From: Deinococcus humi
GTDB lineage: Bacteria; Deinococcota; Deinococci; Deinococcales; Deinococcaceae
Assembly: GCF_014201875.1 (NCBI RefSeq)
Contig: NZ_JACHFL010000023.1
Span: forward strand, 1 to 64,000
Length of the DNA stretch: 64,000 nucleotides
Reading direction: 5' to 3'
Shown here: in pieces, positions 29,150 through 36,530 of the stretch
Numbering within the stretch: position 1 is the stretch's first letter
How the letters are laid out: each line of letters opens with the position of its first letter
Notes under the pieces: generated by a model
What the model saw: only the letters and a program-made list of their open reading frames with translations
Database searches by the model: none
What the model was told of the DNA's origin: nothing
Position numbers and translations under genes: made by a program

Positions 29150-29623
29150 TCAGATGCAGGCCATGCCTTCACGGATCTGGGTAAGCGTTTCGATCAGGGT
29201 CAGCAGCTGGCCCTCGCTGAGATGGCCGAATTGCGCGTGTTGCATCGCGGCGTTGGGCTCATCGAGCGCGTCGACGAGCGCGCGGCCCTTGTCCGTCAGA
29301 ACGGTCGGAACGCAGCGGCGGTCCGTCGTGCTGCGTTGGCGGTGCACCAGGCCAGCGGCTTCCATCCGGTCGAGCAGACGGGTGATGTCGGGGGCGCGTT
29401 TGATCATGCGCTCACCGATCTCGTTGCGGCCAAGTCCAGCCTCACCCGCGCCGCGCAGGATCCGCAGGACGTTGTACTGGCTGGAAGTAAGGTCATGCTG
29501 ACGAAGGAAGTCGCTGGTGACCTCTTCAATCAGGCTGACCGTACGAAAAAGGTTGAGCGCCGCTTCTTCCTCACGACTTCGGAAGGGGCGGCGCTGCTGG
29601 AGTTCATCAAGGAGGGAAGTCAT
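29150..29623 (-). CDS. MarR family regulator
   Basis: The 157-residue protein has the MarR winged helix: DLTSSQYNVLRILRGAGEAG, then IGERMIKRAPDITRLLDRME (recognition helix) and the wing TTDRRCVPTVLTDKG. It probably represses its own gene and the neighbouring detoxification genes, since a GTGTT-GT-AACAC palindrome overlaps its own promoter and recurs upstream of the FMN reductase and dioxygenase genes. By analogy with MhqR, YodB and similar regulators it may sense quinones or other electrophiles. It has one cysteine in the wing (DRRC) and one near the C terminus (MACI). Confidence 0.85.
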   Translation of the reverse strand: MTSLLDELQQRRPFRSREEEAALNLFRTVSLIEEVTSDFLRQHDLTSSQYNVLRILRGAGEAGLGRNEIGERMIKRAPDITRLLDRMEAAGLVHRQRSTTDRRCVPTVLTDKGRALVDALDEPNAAMQHAQFGHLSEGQLLTLIETLTQIREGMACI

Positions 29624-29630
29624 TCCCTCT

Positions 29631-29650
29631 ATTTTAGGTGTTGTAACACT
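29631..29650 (-). promoter_or_regulatory. marR promoter with overlapping palindromic operator
   Basis: On the minus strand TAAAAT (29636-29631) is 7 nt before the marR ATG. It abuts GTGTTACAACACC, the same palindromic core as the site at 30864-30889, suggesting autorepression. Confidence 0.6.
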
Positions 29651-29687
29651 ATGAATGATGAGCGGACACAGCGTCCGCCCCGTTCAT

Positions 29688-30278
29688 TTAAGCGCCAACG
29701 GGCGTCGCCTCACGGGCGGTTTTCAGTGCCTTGGTCCACCATGCGAGCTCTTCGATCAGGGCTTGCACGCTGGGCTGGATATGGGCCATGTCTTCCAGGG
29801 CCGCACCCTGCTGCCAGGCACCGAAGAAGTCCGCCCCCATGATGTGCACCCCGCTGCGAATCGGGGCCATCTGGAGTTCCACAGCGATCTGACGCAGCTG
29901 CTCAATGGCGCGCGCCGCACCCACCGAACCGTAGCCCACGAACGCGGCGGGTTTCTTGTTCCACTCGGGGTAAGCATAGTCGAGTGCATTCTTCAACACG
30001 CCGGTGGGGGCGTGGTTGTATTCGGCGGTAATGAACACGTAGCCATCGAACTCGGCGAGTTTCTGCTGCCAGCGCACCCCAACTTCATTCTGGGTGGGCG
30101 CCCAGGCGTTGGAGGCCACTTCATCGAAAAAGGGCAGGGGAAAGTCGCGGAGGTCCACCACTTCAAAGTCCAGATCAGTGCGTGTTTTGGCGATGTTATA
30201 GAACCACTGGGTGGGTTTATCCGCGAAGCGGGTGGCGCGGGTGCTGCTGATGATGATCGCGATCTTGGGGTTCGTCAT
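29688..30278 (-). CDS. NADPH-dependent FMN reductase
   Basis: This 196-residue flavodoxin-like protein begins with the phosphate-binding strand and loop IAIIISSTRATRFADKP. It has the FMN-binding segment TAEYNHAPTGVLKNALDYAY and a GYGSVGAARAIEQLR helix, all typical of the FMN_red family (azo- or quinone reductases). It likely reduces quinones to hydroquinones with NAD(P)H, lowering redox stress. GGAG lies 8 nt before the ATG. It shares strand and operator motif with marR (65 nt downstream) and is probably part of the same regulon as the two dioxygenase-like genes. Confidence 0.85.
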   Translation of the reverse strand: MTNPKIAIIISSTRATRFADKPTQWFYNIAKTRTDLDFEVVDLRDFPLPFFDEVASNAWAPTQNEVGVRWQQKLAEFDGYVFITAEYNHAPTGVLKNALDYAYPEWNKKPAAFVGYGSVGAARAIEQLRQIAVELQMAPIRSGVHIMGADFFGAWQQGAALEDMAHIQPSVQALIEELAWWTKALKTAREATPVGA

Positions 30279-30383
30279 AACGGGCTCCGGGTGTGGGTGA
30301 AGTGTGAGAAAGGGGCGTTGGAGTCGGGGAGTTGCGTTTCGGCTGGAAGCAGTGGCGGCACGCGTGCAACAACTGATGGTACT

Positions 30384-30413
30384 ACTTTAGGTGTTGGCAC
30401 ATCGAAATGTCAA
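30384..30413 (-). promoter_or_regulatory. FMN reductase promoter with MarR-type half-palindrome
   Basis: On the minus strand TTGACA (30413-30408) and TAAAGT (30389-30384) are 18 bp apart. Within the spacer, the bases next to the -10 read GTGCCAACACC, a version of the GTGTT-N2-AACAC core found at the other two promoters. Confidence 0.55.
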
Positions 30414-30863
30414 TGGCTGTGATGACTGACATATGCGTTTCTCGCGAAGGGGCAAGGTCTCGAGATAATGTCACATTCTGTGGGATAGCCCTCGTAAACT
30501 ATTCTGGACCGCTCATTCCCTGATCATCGATAGCTATAGTCTCGCACGCTCTTTTCGCGCTACGATCACGTACGCCACTGTGACGCTGCTTCCCTGGAGA
30601 TACAGCTCACTAAGAGACGCAGCTCAACCCAAAAAGCATAGTCTCAATGGAGCGGATCCACACTGAGTCGCATTGATCGATAGCTCCCTTTCCGCTAGCG
30701 TCTTGCAAATAGGTGTTGAAACATTTACTATGAAGAATAGCAAGATAGGAGCAGAAATAGAGTCCATGAATCTGCAACTCGGCTATTCCAGTAAACAAGC
30801 CTCGCCCCGTGCAAGGCCACTCTTTTCAGCAGAGTCTAGCCACGCCTGAGGTTATGGCAGCAC
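30414..30863. other. Gene-free stretch of lower GC
   Basis: About 450 bases between divergent transcription units contain no supportable gene. GC content is visibly below the window average. A 62-codon minus-strand frame (30610-30798) lacks recognisable features. Confidence 0.4.
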
Positions 30864-30889
30864 GATATAAGTGTTGTAACACTTATATC
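30864..30889 (+). promoter_or_regulatory. MarR operator upstream of the dioxygenase operon
   Basis: A near-perfect palindrome has a 12-bp arm GATATAAGTGTT, a 2-bp centre GT, and the exact complement of the arm on the other side. It lies 17 nt before the ATG at 30907 and just before the ribosome-binding site AAGGAG (30896-30901). The GTGTT-N2-AACAC core is shared with the marR and FMN reductase promoters. Confidence 0.75.
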
Positions 30890-30906
30890 CGTAATAAGGA
30901 GTCGTC

Positions 30907-31836
30907 ATGATTATGTCCCCCACCATCCCCTATCTACATCTACCCGCCGACCGCATTGGCGTCACACCAGAGAATCACACCCTCCCCGCCGATATCCGTC
31001 TGGGTCCAGTCGCACTCCAGGTCAATGACCTCGACGCTTCCCTGAACTTCTACACCCAGGTCATCGGTCTCAGGGTCGACCACCAGGATCACCAGGGTGG
31101 CCAGCGCATCGCGCGTCTCGGGACGCCCGATGGTCATATCCTCCTCGAACTCCGCGAGAAGAAGGGCGCCAGATACGCCCCGCATCGTGGACGCCTCGGC
31201 CTGTACCATATCGCCGTCCTGCTTCCCACCCGCGCCGACCTTGGCCGCTTTGTTCAGAATGCCCTCTCCCTCGGCGCGCACGTCGGCCAGTCCGATCACC
31301 ATTTCAGCGAAGCCACCTACCTCCGGGATCCTGATGGCCTCAGTGTCGAGGTCTACCGCGACCGCCCCCGCGACGAGTGGCGGGTCACCGAGGAGGGCGA
31401 AATCATCGGGGGCAGTGATCCACTCGACCTGAAGGCCCTTAAGGATGCGGCTGGCGACCTACCCTGGACCGGGGTTCCCGATGGCACCAGCATCGGTCAC
31501 CTGCACTTCTATGTCGGCGATCTGGACGAGGCAGCGCGCTTCTACCATGCTGGCCTTGGTTTTCCCAAAGTCACATGGTCCATGCCCACAGCCCTGTTCC
31601 TGGGGGCTGGCGGTTACCACCATCACCTCGGCGTGAACACCTGGGCGGCCGGCAGCGCCCCCTCCAGCGAGGACGACGCCCGCCTCCTCAGCTGGGATCT
31701 GATCCTGCCCAATCAAACTACTCTCGACCGTACGGTCGACAGCCTGCAGTCCGGAGGGTTCGACGTCACCGCAACGCCCGACGGCCCGCTGTTCACTGAC
31801 GCCTGGGGCATTGCCGTCCGCCTCCGCACCGCCTGA
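30907..31836 (+). CDS. VOC-family ring-cleaving dioxygenase (CatE/MhqO-like)
   Basis: A 309-residue protein made of two vicinal-oxygen-chelate modules, as in Bacillus CatE (catechol 2,3-dioxygenase). The N-terminal module carries LGPVALQVNDLDASLNFYTQ, LGLYHIAVLLP and DPDGLSVEVYRD. The C-terminal module carries IGHLHFYVGDLDEAARFYH and the family-typical GAGGYHHHLGVNTW. The His and Glu residues that bind the metal in this family are in place. The substrate is probably a catechol or hydroquinone. The gene starts an operon with a truncated DoxX gene and a second dioxygenase gene, and is preceded by a MarR operator. Confidence 0.85.
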   Translation: MIMSPTIPYLHLPADRIGVTPENHTLPADIRLGPVALQVNDLDASLNFYTQVIGLRVDHQDHQGGQRIARLGTPDGHILLELREKKGARYAPHRGRLGLYHIAVLLPTRADLGRFVQNALSLGAHVGQSDHHFSEATYLRDPDGLSVEVYRDRPRDEWRVTEEGEIIGGSDPLDLKALKDAAGDLPWTGVPDGTSIGHLHFYVGDLDEAARFYHAGLGFPKVTWSMPTALFLGAGGYHHHLGVNTWAAGSAPSSEDDARLLSWDLILPNQTTLDRTVDSLQSGGFDVTATPDGPLFTDAWGIAVRLRTA

Positions 31837-31846
31837 ACACAGGCGT

Positions 31847-32107
31847 ATGAACTTCTGCACCTTCCTTAAGGTGACCACTGGGATCACGCCTACTGCCACT
31901 GCTCGCCCCAGTTGCGCCCTGCAGATCCTTCTCTGGGTGCTTCAGATTGCTCTTGCCGCAGCCTTCCTGATGTGCGGTCTGATGAGACTCGCCATGCCCC
32001 TGGCACAGCTTGCCCAGCACCTACGCTGGGTGAACGATGATCCAGCCGCCCTAATTGGCACTGTCGCCTCGGGCCGCACGCGCTACGCCCCTATTCCAGC
32101 CTGTTGA
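31847..32107 (+). pseudogene. Truncated DoxX (CatD-like) membrane protein
   Basis: The frame starts MNFCTFLKV and contains ILLWVLQIALAAAFLMCGLM, then RLAMPLAQLAQHLRWVNDD, which aligns with the first third of DoxX proteins (WxLQxLLAxxFLxAGxxKL). DoxX proteins normally have about 120-130 residues and four membrane helices. This one degenerates after ALIGT into RTRYAPIPAC and stops at 86 residues. The catD-catE order is known from Bacillus, so this is probably a decayed CatD partner of the dioxygenase. Confidence 0.55.
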
Positions 32108-32136
32108 GCACCAGCAACAACAAGGACGTGTGACCC

Positions 32137-33057
32137 ATGAACAGCTCCACCCCGCACCACCTCCCCGCCACACACATCGACCCGGCACTCATGCTCGGCG
32201 AAGTGGCCCTGACCGTCCGTAACCTAGGGCGCCTCGTGGACTTTTACCAGCAGGTCATTGGTCTGGCCCTCCTCGCCCGAGAGGGAAAACGTGCCGTGCT
32301 CGGCACGCCCGACGGTCACCCGCTCGTCACGCTGTACCACGACCCACAGGCGCCCACCCCACCGGCGAACGCCACGGGGCTGTACCATCTCGCCATCGTG
32401 TTCCCCACCCGGCCTGATCTGGCCCGTTGGCTCAGGCATGTGGCTGCCCTGGGCCTTCAACTCGGCCAGTCTGACCACCGCACGCACGAGGCGTTCTATT
32501 TCAGCGACCCTGAAGGCAACGGCATCGAGATCTACCAGGACTGGCCGCAGGCGCAGTGGCCCTTCACGGACGGGCGGTACACCTCGTTCGACAGCGATGC
32601 GATTGACATTCAGGGCTTACTGGGCACCCTCGCGGCGAGCGACGCCGGCTGGTCGGGCGCGCCGATCGGGACCCGGATGGGGCACGTGCACCTCAAGATG
32701 AACAACGCCGCCATGACCCACGCCTTCTACGAGGGGGTCCTGGGGTTCGTCATCGGTGCGGACGGCATGGGCGTCGTGTTCGCAGGGGCAGGCGGGTACC
32801 ACCATCACGTCGGCAACAACGCCTGGCAAAGCCGCGGTGGTCCACCCGCCCCGGACGGCGCGTTGGGCCTGCGACACTACACCATCGAACTGTCGAGCCC
32901 AGCGGAGCTGAATGCTGTGCTCTCGCGGCTGACGAAGGCGGGCAGCGAGGTCCGAGAAACACCCGCAGGGCAGGTCACGCGTGACCCATCTGGAAACCAA
33001 GTGCTGCTGCGATCCGCGCCGTCCACCGTCGAAAGTGCGCTGGCGGCTTTGTCATGA
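32137..33057 (+). CDS. Second VOC-family ring-cleaving dioxygenase
   Basis: A 306-residue two-module VOC protein homologous to the one 300 nt upstream. Matching segments are LGEVALTVRNLGRLVDFYQQ, TGLYHLAIVFPTRPDLARWL, DPEGNGIEIYQDW, RMGHVHLKMNNAAM and AGAGGYHHHVGNNAW. The two copies differ over most of their length, so they are old paralogues or two separately acquired genes with different substrate preferences. It is the third gene of the operon controlled from the MarR operator at 30864. Confidence 0.85.
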   Translation: MNSSTPHHLPATHIDPALMLGEVALTVRNLGRLVDFYQQVIGLALLAREGKRAVLGTPDGHPLVTLYHDPQAPTPPANATGLYHLAIVFPTRPDLARWLRHVAALGLQLGQSDHRTHEAFYFSDPEGNGIEIYQDWPQAQWPFTDGRYTSFDSDAIDIQGLLGTLAASDAGWSGAPIGTRMGHVHLKMNNAAMTHAFYEGVLGFVIGADGMGVVFAGAGGYHHHVGNNAWQSRGGPPAPDGALGLRHYTIELSSPAELNAVLSRLTKAGSEVRETPAGQVTRDPSGNQVLLRSAPSTVESALAALS

Positions 33058-33419
33058 CCGTTTGACGCTGGTGGGCTGGCGCGCATCATCCCATCAAGCA
33101 GACCGCCTTCAATTCCTGTGCTGATCTGCGGATTGTATGGCTTATGCATTCAGATGCGCGCAGGACGTACTCACGGCCATTATTCGAGCGTGCCTGTCTC
33201 AGGCAGGGCTAGTCCGATCGCTCAGGCCTACCCGGGTGAAATGGCGACAGCACGCCTGGATCGTCAAACACAGCACGCTGTCAGCCCAAATCGGGGCAAA
33301 GAGGAGACTTCGGGGTCGCCTGAGTTTCGCGCCCGGATGCCCGCTTCGGCCTCCAGGCGCGCGAACAGCCCCCTGATGGAAGCGCAAACTCATCAGAGCA
33401 CCTAAAGGATTGGCAGGGC
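33058..33419. other. Intergenic stretch, nothing recognised
   Basis: About 360 bases. A plus-strand frame from 33137 (WIVKHSTLSAQIGAKRRLRG) has a basic, transposase-like flavour but no family match and no start signals. Confidence 0.3.
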
Positions 33420-33473
33420 ATGAATTATTGCCCTTCAAATTCCGCTGAAGATCGCCGTTCCAGAATCAGTCGC

Positions 33474-33908
33474 ATGAGGGTGCCCCGAAGCTACCTCCTG
33501 GTGGATGATCACCCGGAAGACCGCATGCTGGCAAAGGAAGCGTTCGAGCAGGTCTGTCCGACGTGTGTCTTGACCTGTGTCGAAAGTGCCAGCGCAGCGC
33601 TGGATCTCCTGCGCAATCACCACCTTATACCCGATGTGATGCTGCTCGATCTCAACATGCCCGGAATGAATGGGTTCCAGCTGCTTGAGGAAATGAAGCA
33701 GGACGGACGCCTGGCCCAGATTCCGGTGGTGATTCTGACGACGTCCAGCGCCCGGCAGGATGTGGAGCGGGCGTACACTCTGCATGCCAGTTCGTATCTG
33801 GTCAAATCTGTCGATTTCGACCGCTTCGTGGAGCAGTTGGAGAAGGTGCTGCGGTACTGGCAGATCAGCCGCACCATGCGGGATGTTGGCTTTCCCGGAA
33901 AAATCTGA
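33474..33908 (+). CDS. Single-domain response regulator
   Basis: A 144-residue CheY-like receiver with no output domain, of the kind that pairs with phytochrome-type kinases (Rcp1-like). The acidic pocket is DD at residues 11-12, the phosphoacceptor is Asp59 in VMLLDLNMPGMNG, the conserved Thr lies in VVILTTSSA, and the Lys in SYLVKSVDF. It probably relays phosphate from a sensor kinase, perhaps the GAF kinase at 2725, but no kinase is adjacent. An upstream in-frame ATG at 33420 would add 18 residues without recognisable features, so 33474 is preferred. Confidence 0.8.
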   Translation: MRVPRSYLLVDDHPEDRMLAKEAFEQVCPTCVLTCVESASAALDLLRNHHLIPDVMLLDLNMPGMNGFQLLEEMKQDGRLAQIPVVILTTSSARQDVERAYTLHASSYLVKSVDFDRFVEQLEKVLRYWQISRTMRDVGFPGKI

Positions 33909-34063
33909 ACCCGCGGAGGCCAAGGGCTGTTCTCGTTCAGGTGCTGAGTGAACAGATCCTAGAGAGCGCTGCGACTCCTGAACTCCGGCTGTGTTCAATC
34001 CTGTGCCCTCTGGACCGAAGTTTTAGCCGAGGCCCGTGCCGCCTCCAGGCGGCGGCCTGACTA

Positions 34064-34789
34064 TCACAGGTGGCTGAGCGTGAAGGCGGCCAGGAAACCG
34101 CAAGTGGTGGCTAGGCCGATTATGGCCCCACCTTCCTCAAAAGCCTCAGGCAGCATGGTGGAGGACAACATCGTCAGAATGGCCCCAGCGGCAAAAGCCT
34201 GAATGCCAGCGGTCAGATTGACGTCTGCGCCGCGCAGGGCCAGGTAGCCCAGGCCAGAGGCCAGCGCACTGAGGAGCGCAATGGCCGTCCACATCAGGAG
34301 GATCCGGGAGGTTCGGTGTCCGGCCCGCTTCAGGCCGACACTGGCACTCAGACTTTCTGGAATGTTGCTCAGGAATACGGCGGCCAGGAAAACCCAGCTC
34401 AGCTTTCCGCCAGCCAGAAGGCCCACCCCGATGGCGACCGATTCCGGGATGCCGTCCATCAGGCTGCCCAGAACGATGGCGGACGCCTGGCCGTTCTCCT
34501 GTTGCCCCGTGCTGCGTTTACGGTGTTTTCCTCCTGCACGGTTGATCGCGAGGTCGCCCAGGAAGAAAGCGAGCGCGCCGAGCAGCAGGCCGATGGAGGC
34601 CGCATCGAACCCACCCTTCCCAAAAGCCTGATCCATCAGTTCAAAGGCCACACTGCTGACCAGCACGCCGGCCCCAAGGGCCATGATCAGGGCAACCCAT
34701 TGTTTTCTTAATGGCGCATAGAGCCCCACAAGCGCGCCGAGCACCAGGGAGGACCCCCCTGCCAGGCCCCAGAGAGCAGCTGTCCACAT
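34064..34789 (-). CDS. ZIP family metal transporter
   Basis: A 241-residue membrane protein with about seven to eight hydrophobic helices. The two ZIP signature helices are present: SLMDGIPESVAIGVGLL and LSNIPESLSASVGL, supplying the His-poor, Glu/Asp-based metal site seen in bacterial ZIP members. It likely imports or balances zinc, iron or manganese across the inner membrane. The loop between helices carries a basic stretch (GGKHRKRS) instead of the His-rich loop of eukaryotic members. A GATAAT -10 box lies 6 nt before the ATG. Confidence 0.85.
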   Translation of the reverse strand: MWTAALWGLAGGSSLVLGALVGLYAPLRKQWVALIMALGAGVLVSSVAFELMDQAFGKGGFDAASIGLLLGALAFFLGDLAINRAGGKHRKRSTGQQENGQASAIVLGSLMDGIPESVAIGVGLLAGGKLSWVFLAAVFLSNIPESLSASVGLKRAGHRTSRILLMWTAIALLSALASGLGYLALRGADVNLTAGIQAFAAGAILTMLSSTMLPEAFEEGGAIIGLATTCGFLAAFTLSHL

Positions 34790-34795
34790 GGCCCG

Positions 34796-34801
34796 ATTAT
34801 C
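34796..34801 (-). promoter_or_regulatory. -10 box of the ZIP transporter gene
   Basis: GATAAT on the minus strand, 6 nt before the ATG at 34789, gives a leaderless message. Confidence 0.45.
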
Positions 34802-34817
34802 GCACCAGAGAGGCCAA

Positions 34818-35048
34818 CTAAGCTCGAAGAACCGTGGCTCGGGAGAGGTCAGATCCAGAGGGACTCACGGCCTGATTGACGATGCCATCCGACTCTTGCA
34901 ACGTTTTGTCCTGAGTTCCCGCAATGTTGAAGACCTGAAGCTGGAACGTGGCGTATAGGTCACTCGTGATCTGCCACTGGTGCATCACCTCAGGTTCAGG
35001 AGTCAGCTTGCCCAGGGCCAGCGTCCCTGAGTTAGCCGTCGTACTCAC
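34818..35048 (-). CDS. Possible small protein, 76 residues
   Basis: The frame begins MSTTANSGTLALGKLTPEPE and contains WQITSDLYATFQLQVFNIAG, a plausible beta-rich composition. It overlaps the 3' end of the APH-family gene by 17 nt and could be translated with it. No family is recognised and the assignment is weak. Confidence 0.25.
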   Translation of the reverse strand: MSTTANSGTLALGKLTPEPEVMHQWQITSDLYATFQLQVFNIAGTQDKTLQESDGIVNQAVSPSGSDLSRATVLRA

Positions 35049-36039
35049 CGCTTACAAGATTCTCGCGTAGCTGCCACAGGCTGACCGGAGCGAGGGTGCC
35101 GCTCATGGGGCGTGGATCCGCAGGATCGGCACCGCCGGAGATATTCCATGCAGCCATCAAGGCCGCTCGCGCTTTCAACAGGCGCGGCAGTTCCTGGTCC
35201 CAGGTGGAATCCAGTGGCATGGCCTCGCGGTAGCCCGACAGCACTTCAGTCCATATAGCAGGGCGTTGCCCACGGGGGACTTCCAGGACCGCGCGGGCCA
35301 GGTCTGTTGCAAACGGGCCGTACACCGGCTCATCGAAGTCAATCACCACCACGCGCTCACCATCCCAGATGGCATTGCCGGGCCGCAAATCACCGTGCGT
35401 CAGGCCCAGGCCAGGGCGGGCAGACAACGGCTCATCCGGCCAGCCGCCTTCCGGGCCGCCCACCGCATCTACCCAGGGCGTCAGTGCTTGAAATGTCCTG
35501 TCAATCACAGCTTCTTTCTGCCCATGTTCCTGCGCCCCATGCCAGAATGCCCGCCAGCTCGGAAAGATGCCGGGTAAAGCGGGACCAAGCATGTGTGGTG
35601 TGCCTGGCGCAGGCATAAAATGGCGGGAAACCGCATGCAGTTCTCCGATGGATCGCCCAAAAGCCCGGTACAGGACGGGCGTGGGCGGACATTCACTCAC
35701 GCGTGGGCCTGTGATGCCCCGGACAGCGGTGGCGAGGAAGAGATCATCTGCCTGCCACATGGCCTCAATCCAGTGGCCGTCCAGCGACACGAGTGGTTCG
35801 TTGACCGGTGCACCGTGTGCGTGCAGGTAACGCAGCCAGGTCAAAGGCGGGGTCAGGAATTCGGTGTTGCGGAGGTCACCGTGCGTGAAGCGTAGATAGA
35901 GGGGCCCTCCGCGGTCCTCCGTGCGGTAGACGTGATTGAATCCGGCGTTCACCAGGGTGGGTTGTCGCGCACCCCAGCGGGCCGCCGCGGCCTCCACCGT
36001 TTCTGGCCGTAAGCGGCCAAGCGTCTCCGTCCAGTTCAT
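35032..36039 (-). CDS. Aminoglycoside phosphotransferase (APH) family kinase
   Basis: A 335-residue protein with the APH/choline-kinase fold. The catalytic loop reads GLTHGDLRPGNAIWD (His and Asp of the Brenner motif), followed by the metal-binding VVVIDFDEPVYGPF. The N-terminal lobe has FNHVYRTEDRGGPLYLRF in place of a glycine-rich loop. The family also includes homoserine, choline and fructosamine kinases, so antibiotic resistance should not be assumed. No neighbouring gene indicates a substrate. Confidence 0.8.
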   Translation of the reverse strand: MNWTETLGRLRPETVEAAAARWGARQPTLVNAGFNHVYRTEDRGGPLYLRFTHGDLRNTEFLTPPLTWLRYLHAHGAPVNEPLVSLDGHWIEAMWQADDLFLATAVRGITGPRVSECPPTPVLYRAFGRSIGELHAVSRHFMPAPGTPHMLGPALPGIFPSWRAFWHGAQEHGQKEAVIDRTFQALTPWVDAVGGPEGGWPDEPLSARPGLGLTHGDLRPGNAIWDGERVVVIDFDEPVYGPFATDLARAVLEVPRGQRPAIWTEVLSGYREAMPLDSTWDQELPRLLKARAALMAAWNISGGADPADPRPMSGTLAPVSLWQLRENLVSGEYDG

Positions 36040-36530
36040 CCGTATCCGCCATGTCTCGCGAGAGTGCCCAGTGACGTCAGCTGCAGCGAATGGAGCCGGG
36101 TCAATGCCTGGGTACAGGCACTGCCCGTAGCCGGACTGAAATCACAGGAGGTCACACGTGGCAGGCTAGCAAGGAAAGCACATGACGAGACGTGAGGCCC
36201 CTGATCGGGCGACACTCATTCCACTAAGGAAGCAGAGCACGCAACGCAGTCTCTCAGAGTGCCAGCCCTGAATTCTGCAGAGTGCCAACCATCGGGCCCA
36301 GCAGACGGCGGTACGCGAACGCCTTCATGTTCCGCACAGGCCAGCAGTCGTTCCTACCGGGGCTGGTCAGCCCCTCCTTGATAAGGCTGGGCCAACACCG
36401 CCCGGCATCCGGGGCACGCCCTCGTCGTTCCGATGAGGGCGTAGGCCAGGGGGGCAGACTGGGACTTCCACGGTGAACGGGCGCGGTGGTAAAGCTCCCC
36501 AGACTGACCTCGTTCAACACGGCGCCCGTA
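36040..36530. other. Intergenic stretch, nothing firmly recognised
   Basis: About 490 bases between the APH gene and the end of the DUF4132 gene. Minus-strand pieces downstream of the DUF4132 stop codon look vaguely coding but change frame and contain stops, so no gene is called. Confidence 0.3.

Noticed and set aside
35032..36039. An aminoglycoside-resistance determinant
   Set aside because: The family motifs are those of APH-fold kinases in general; nothing specific to antibiotic-modifying members was seen.
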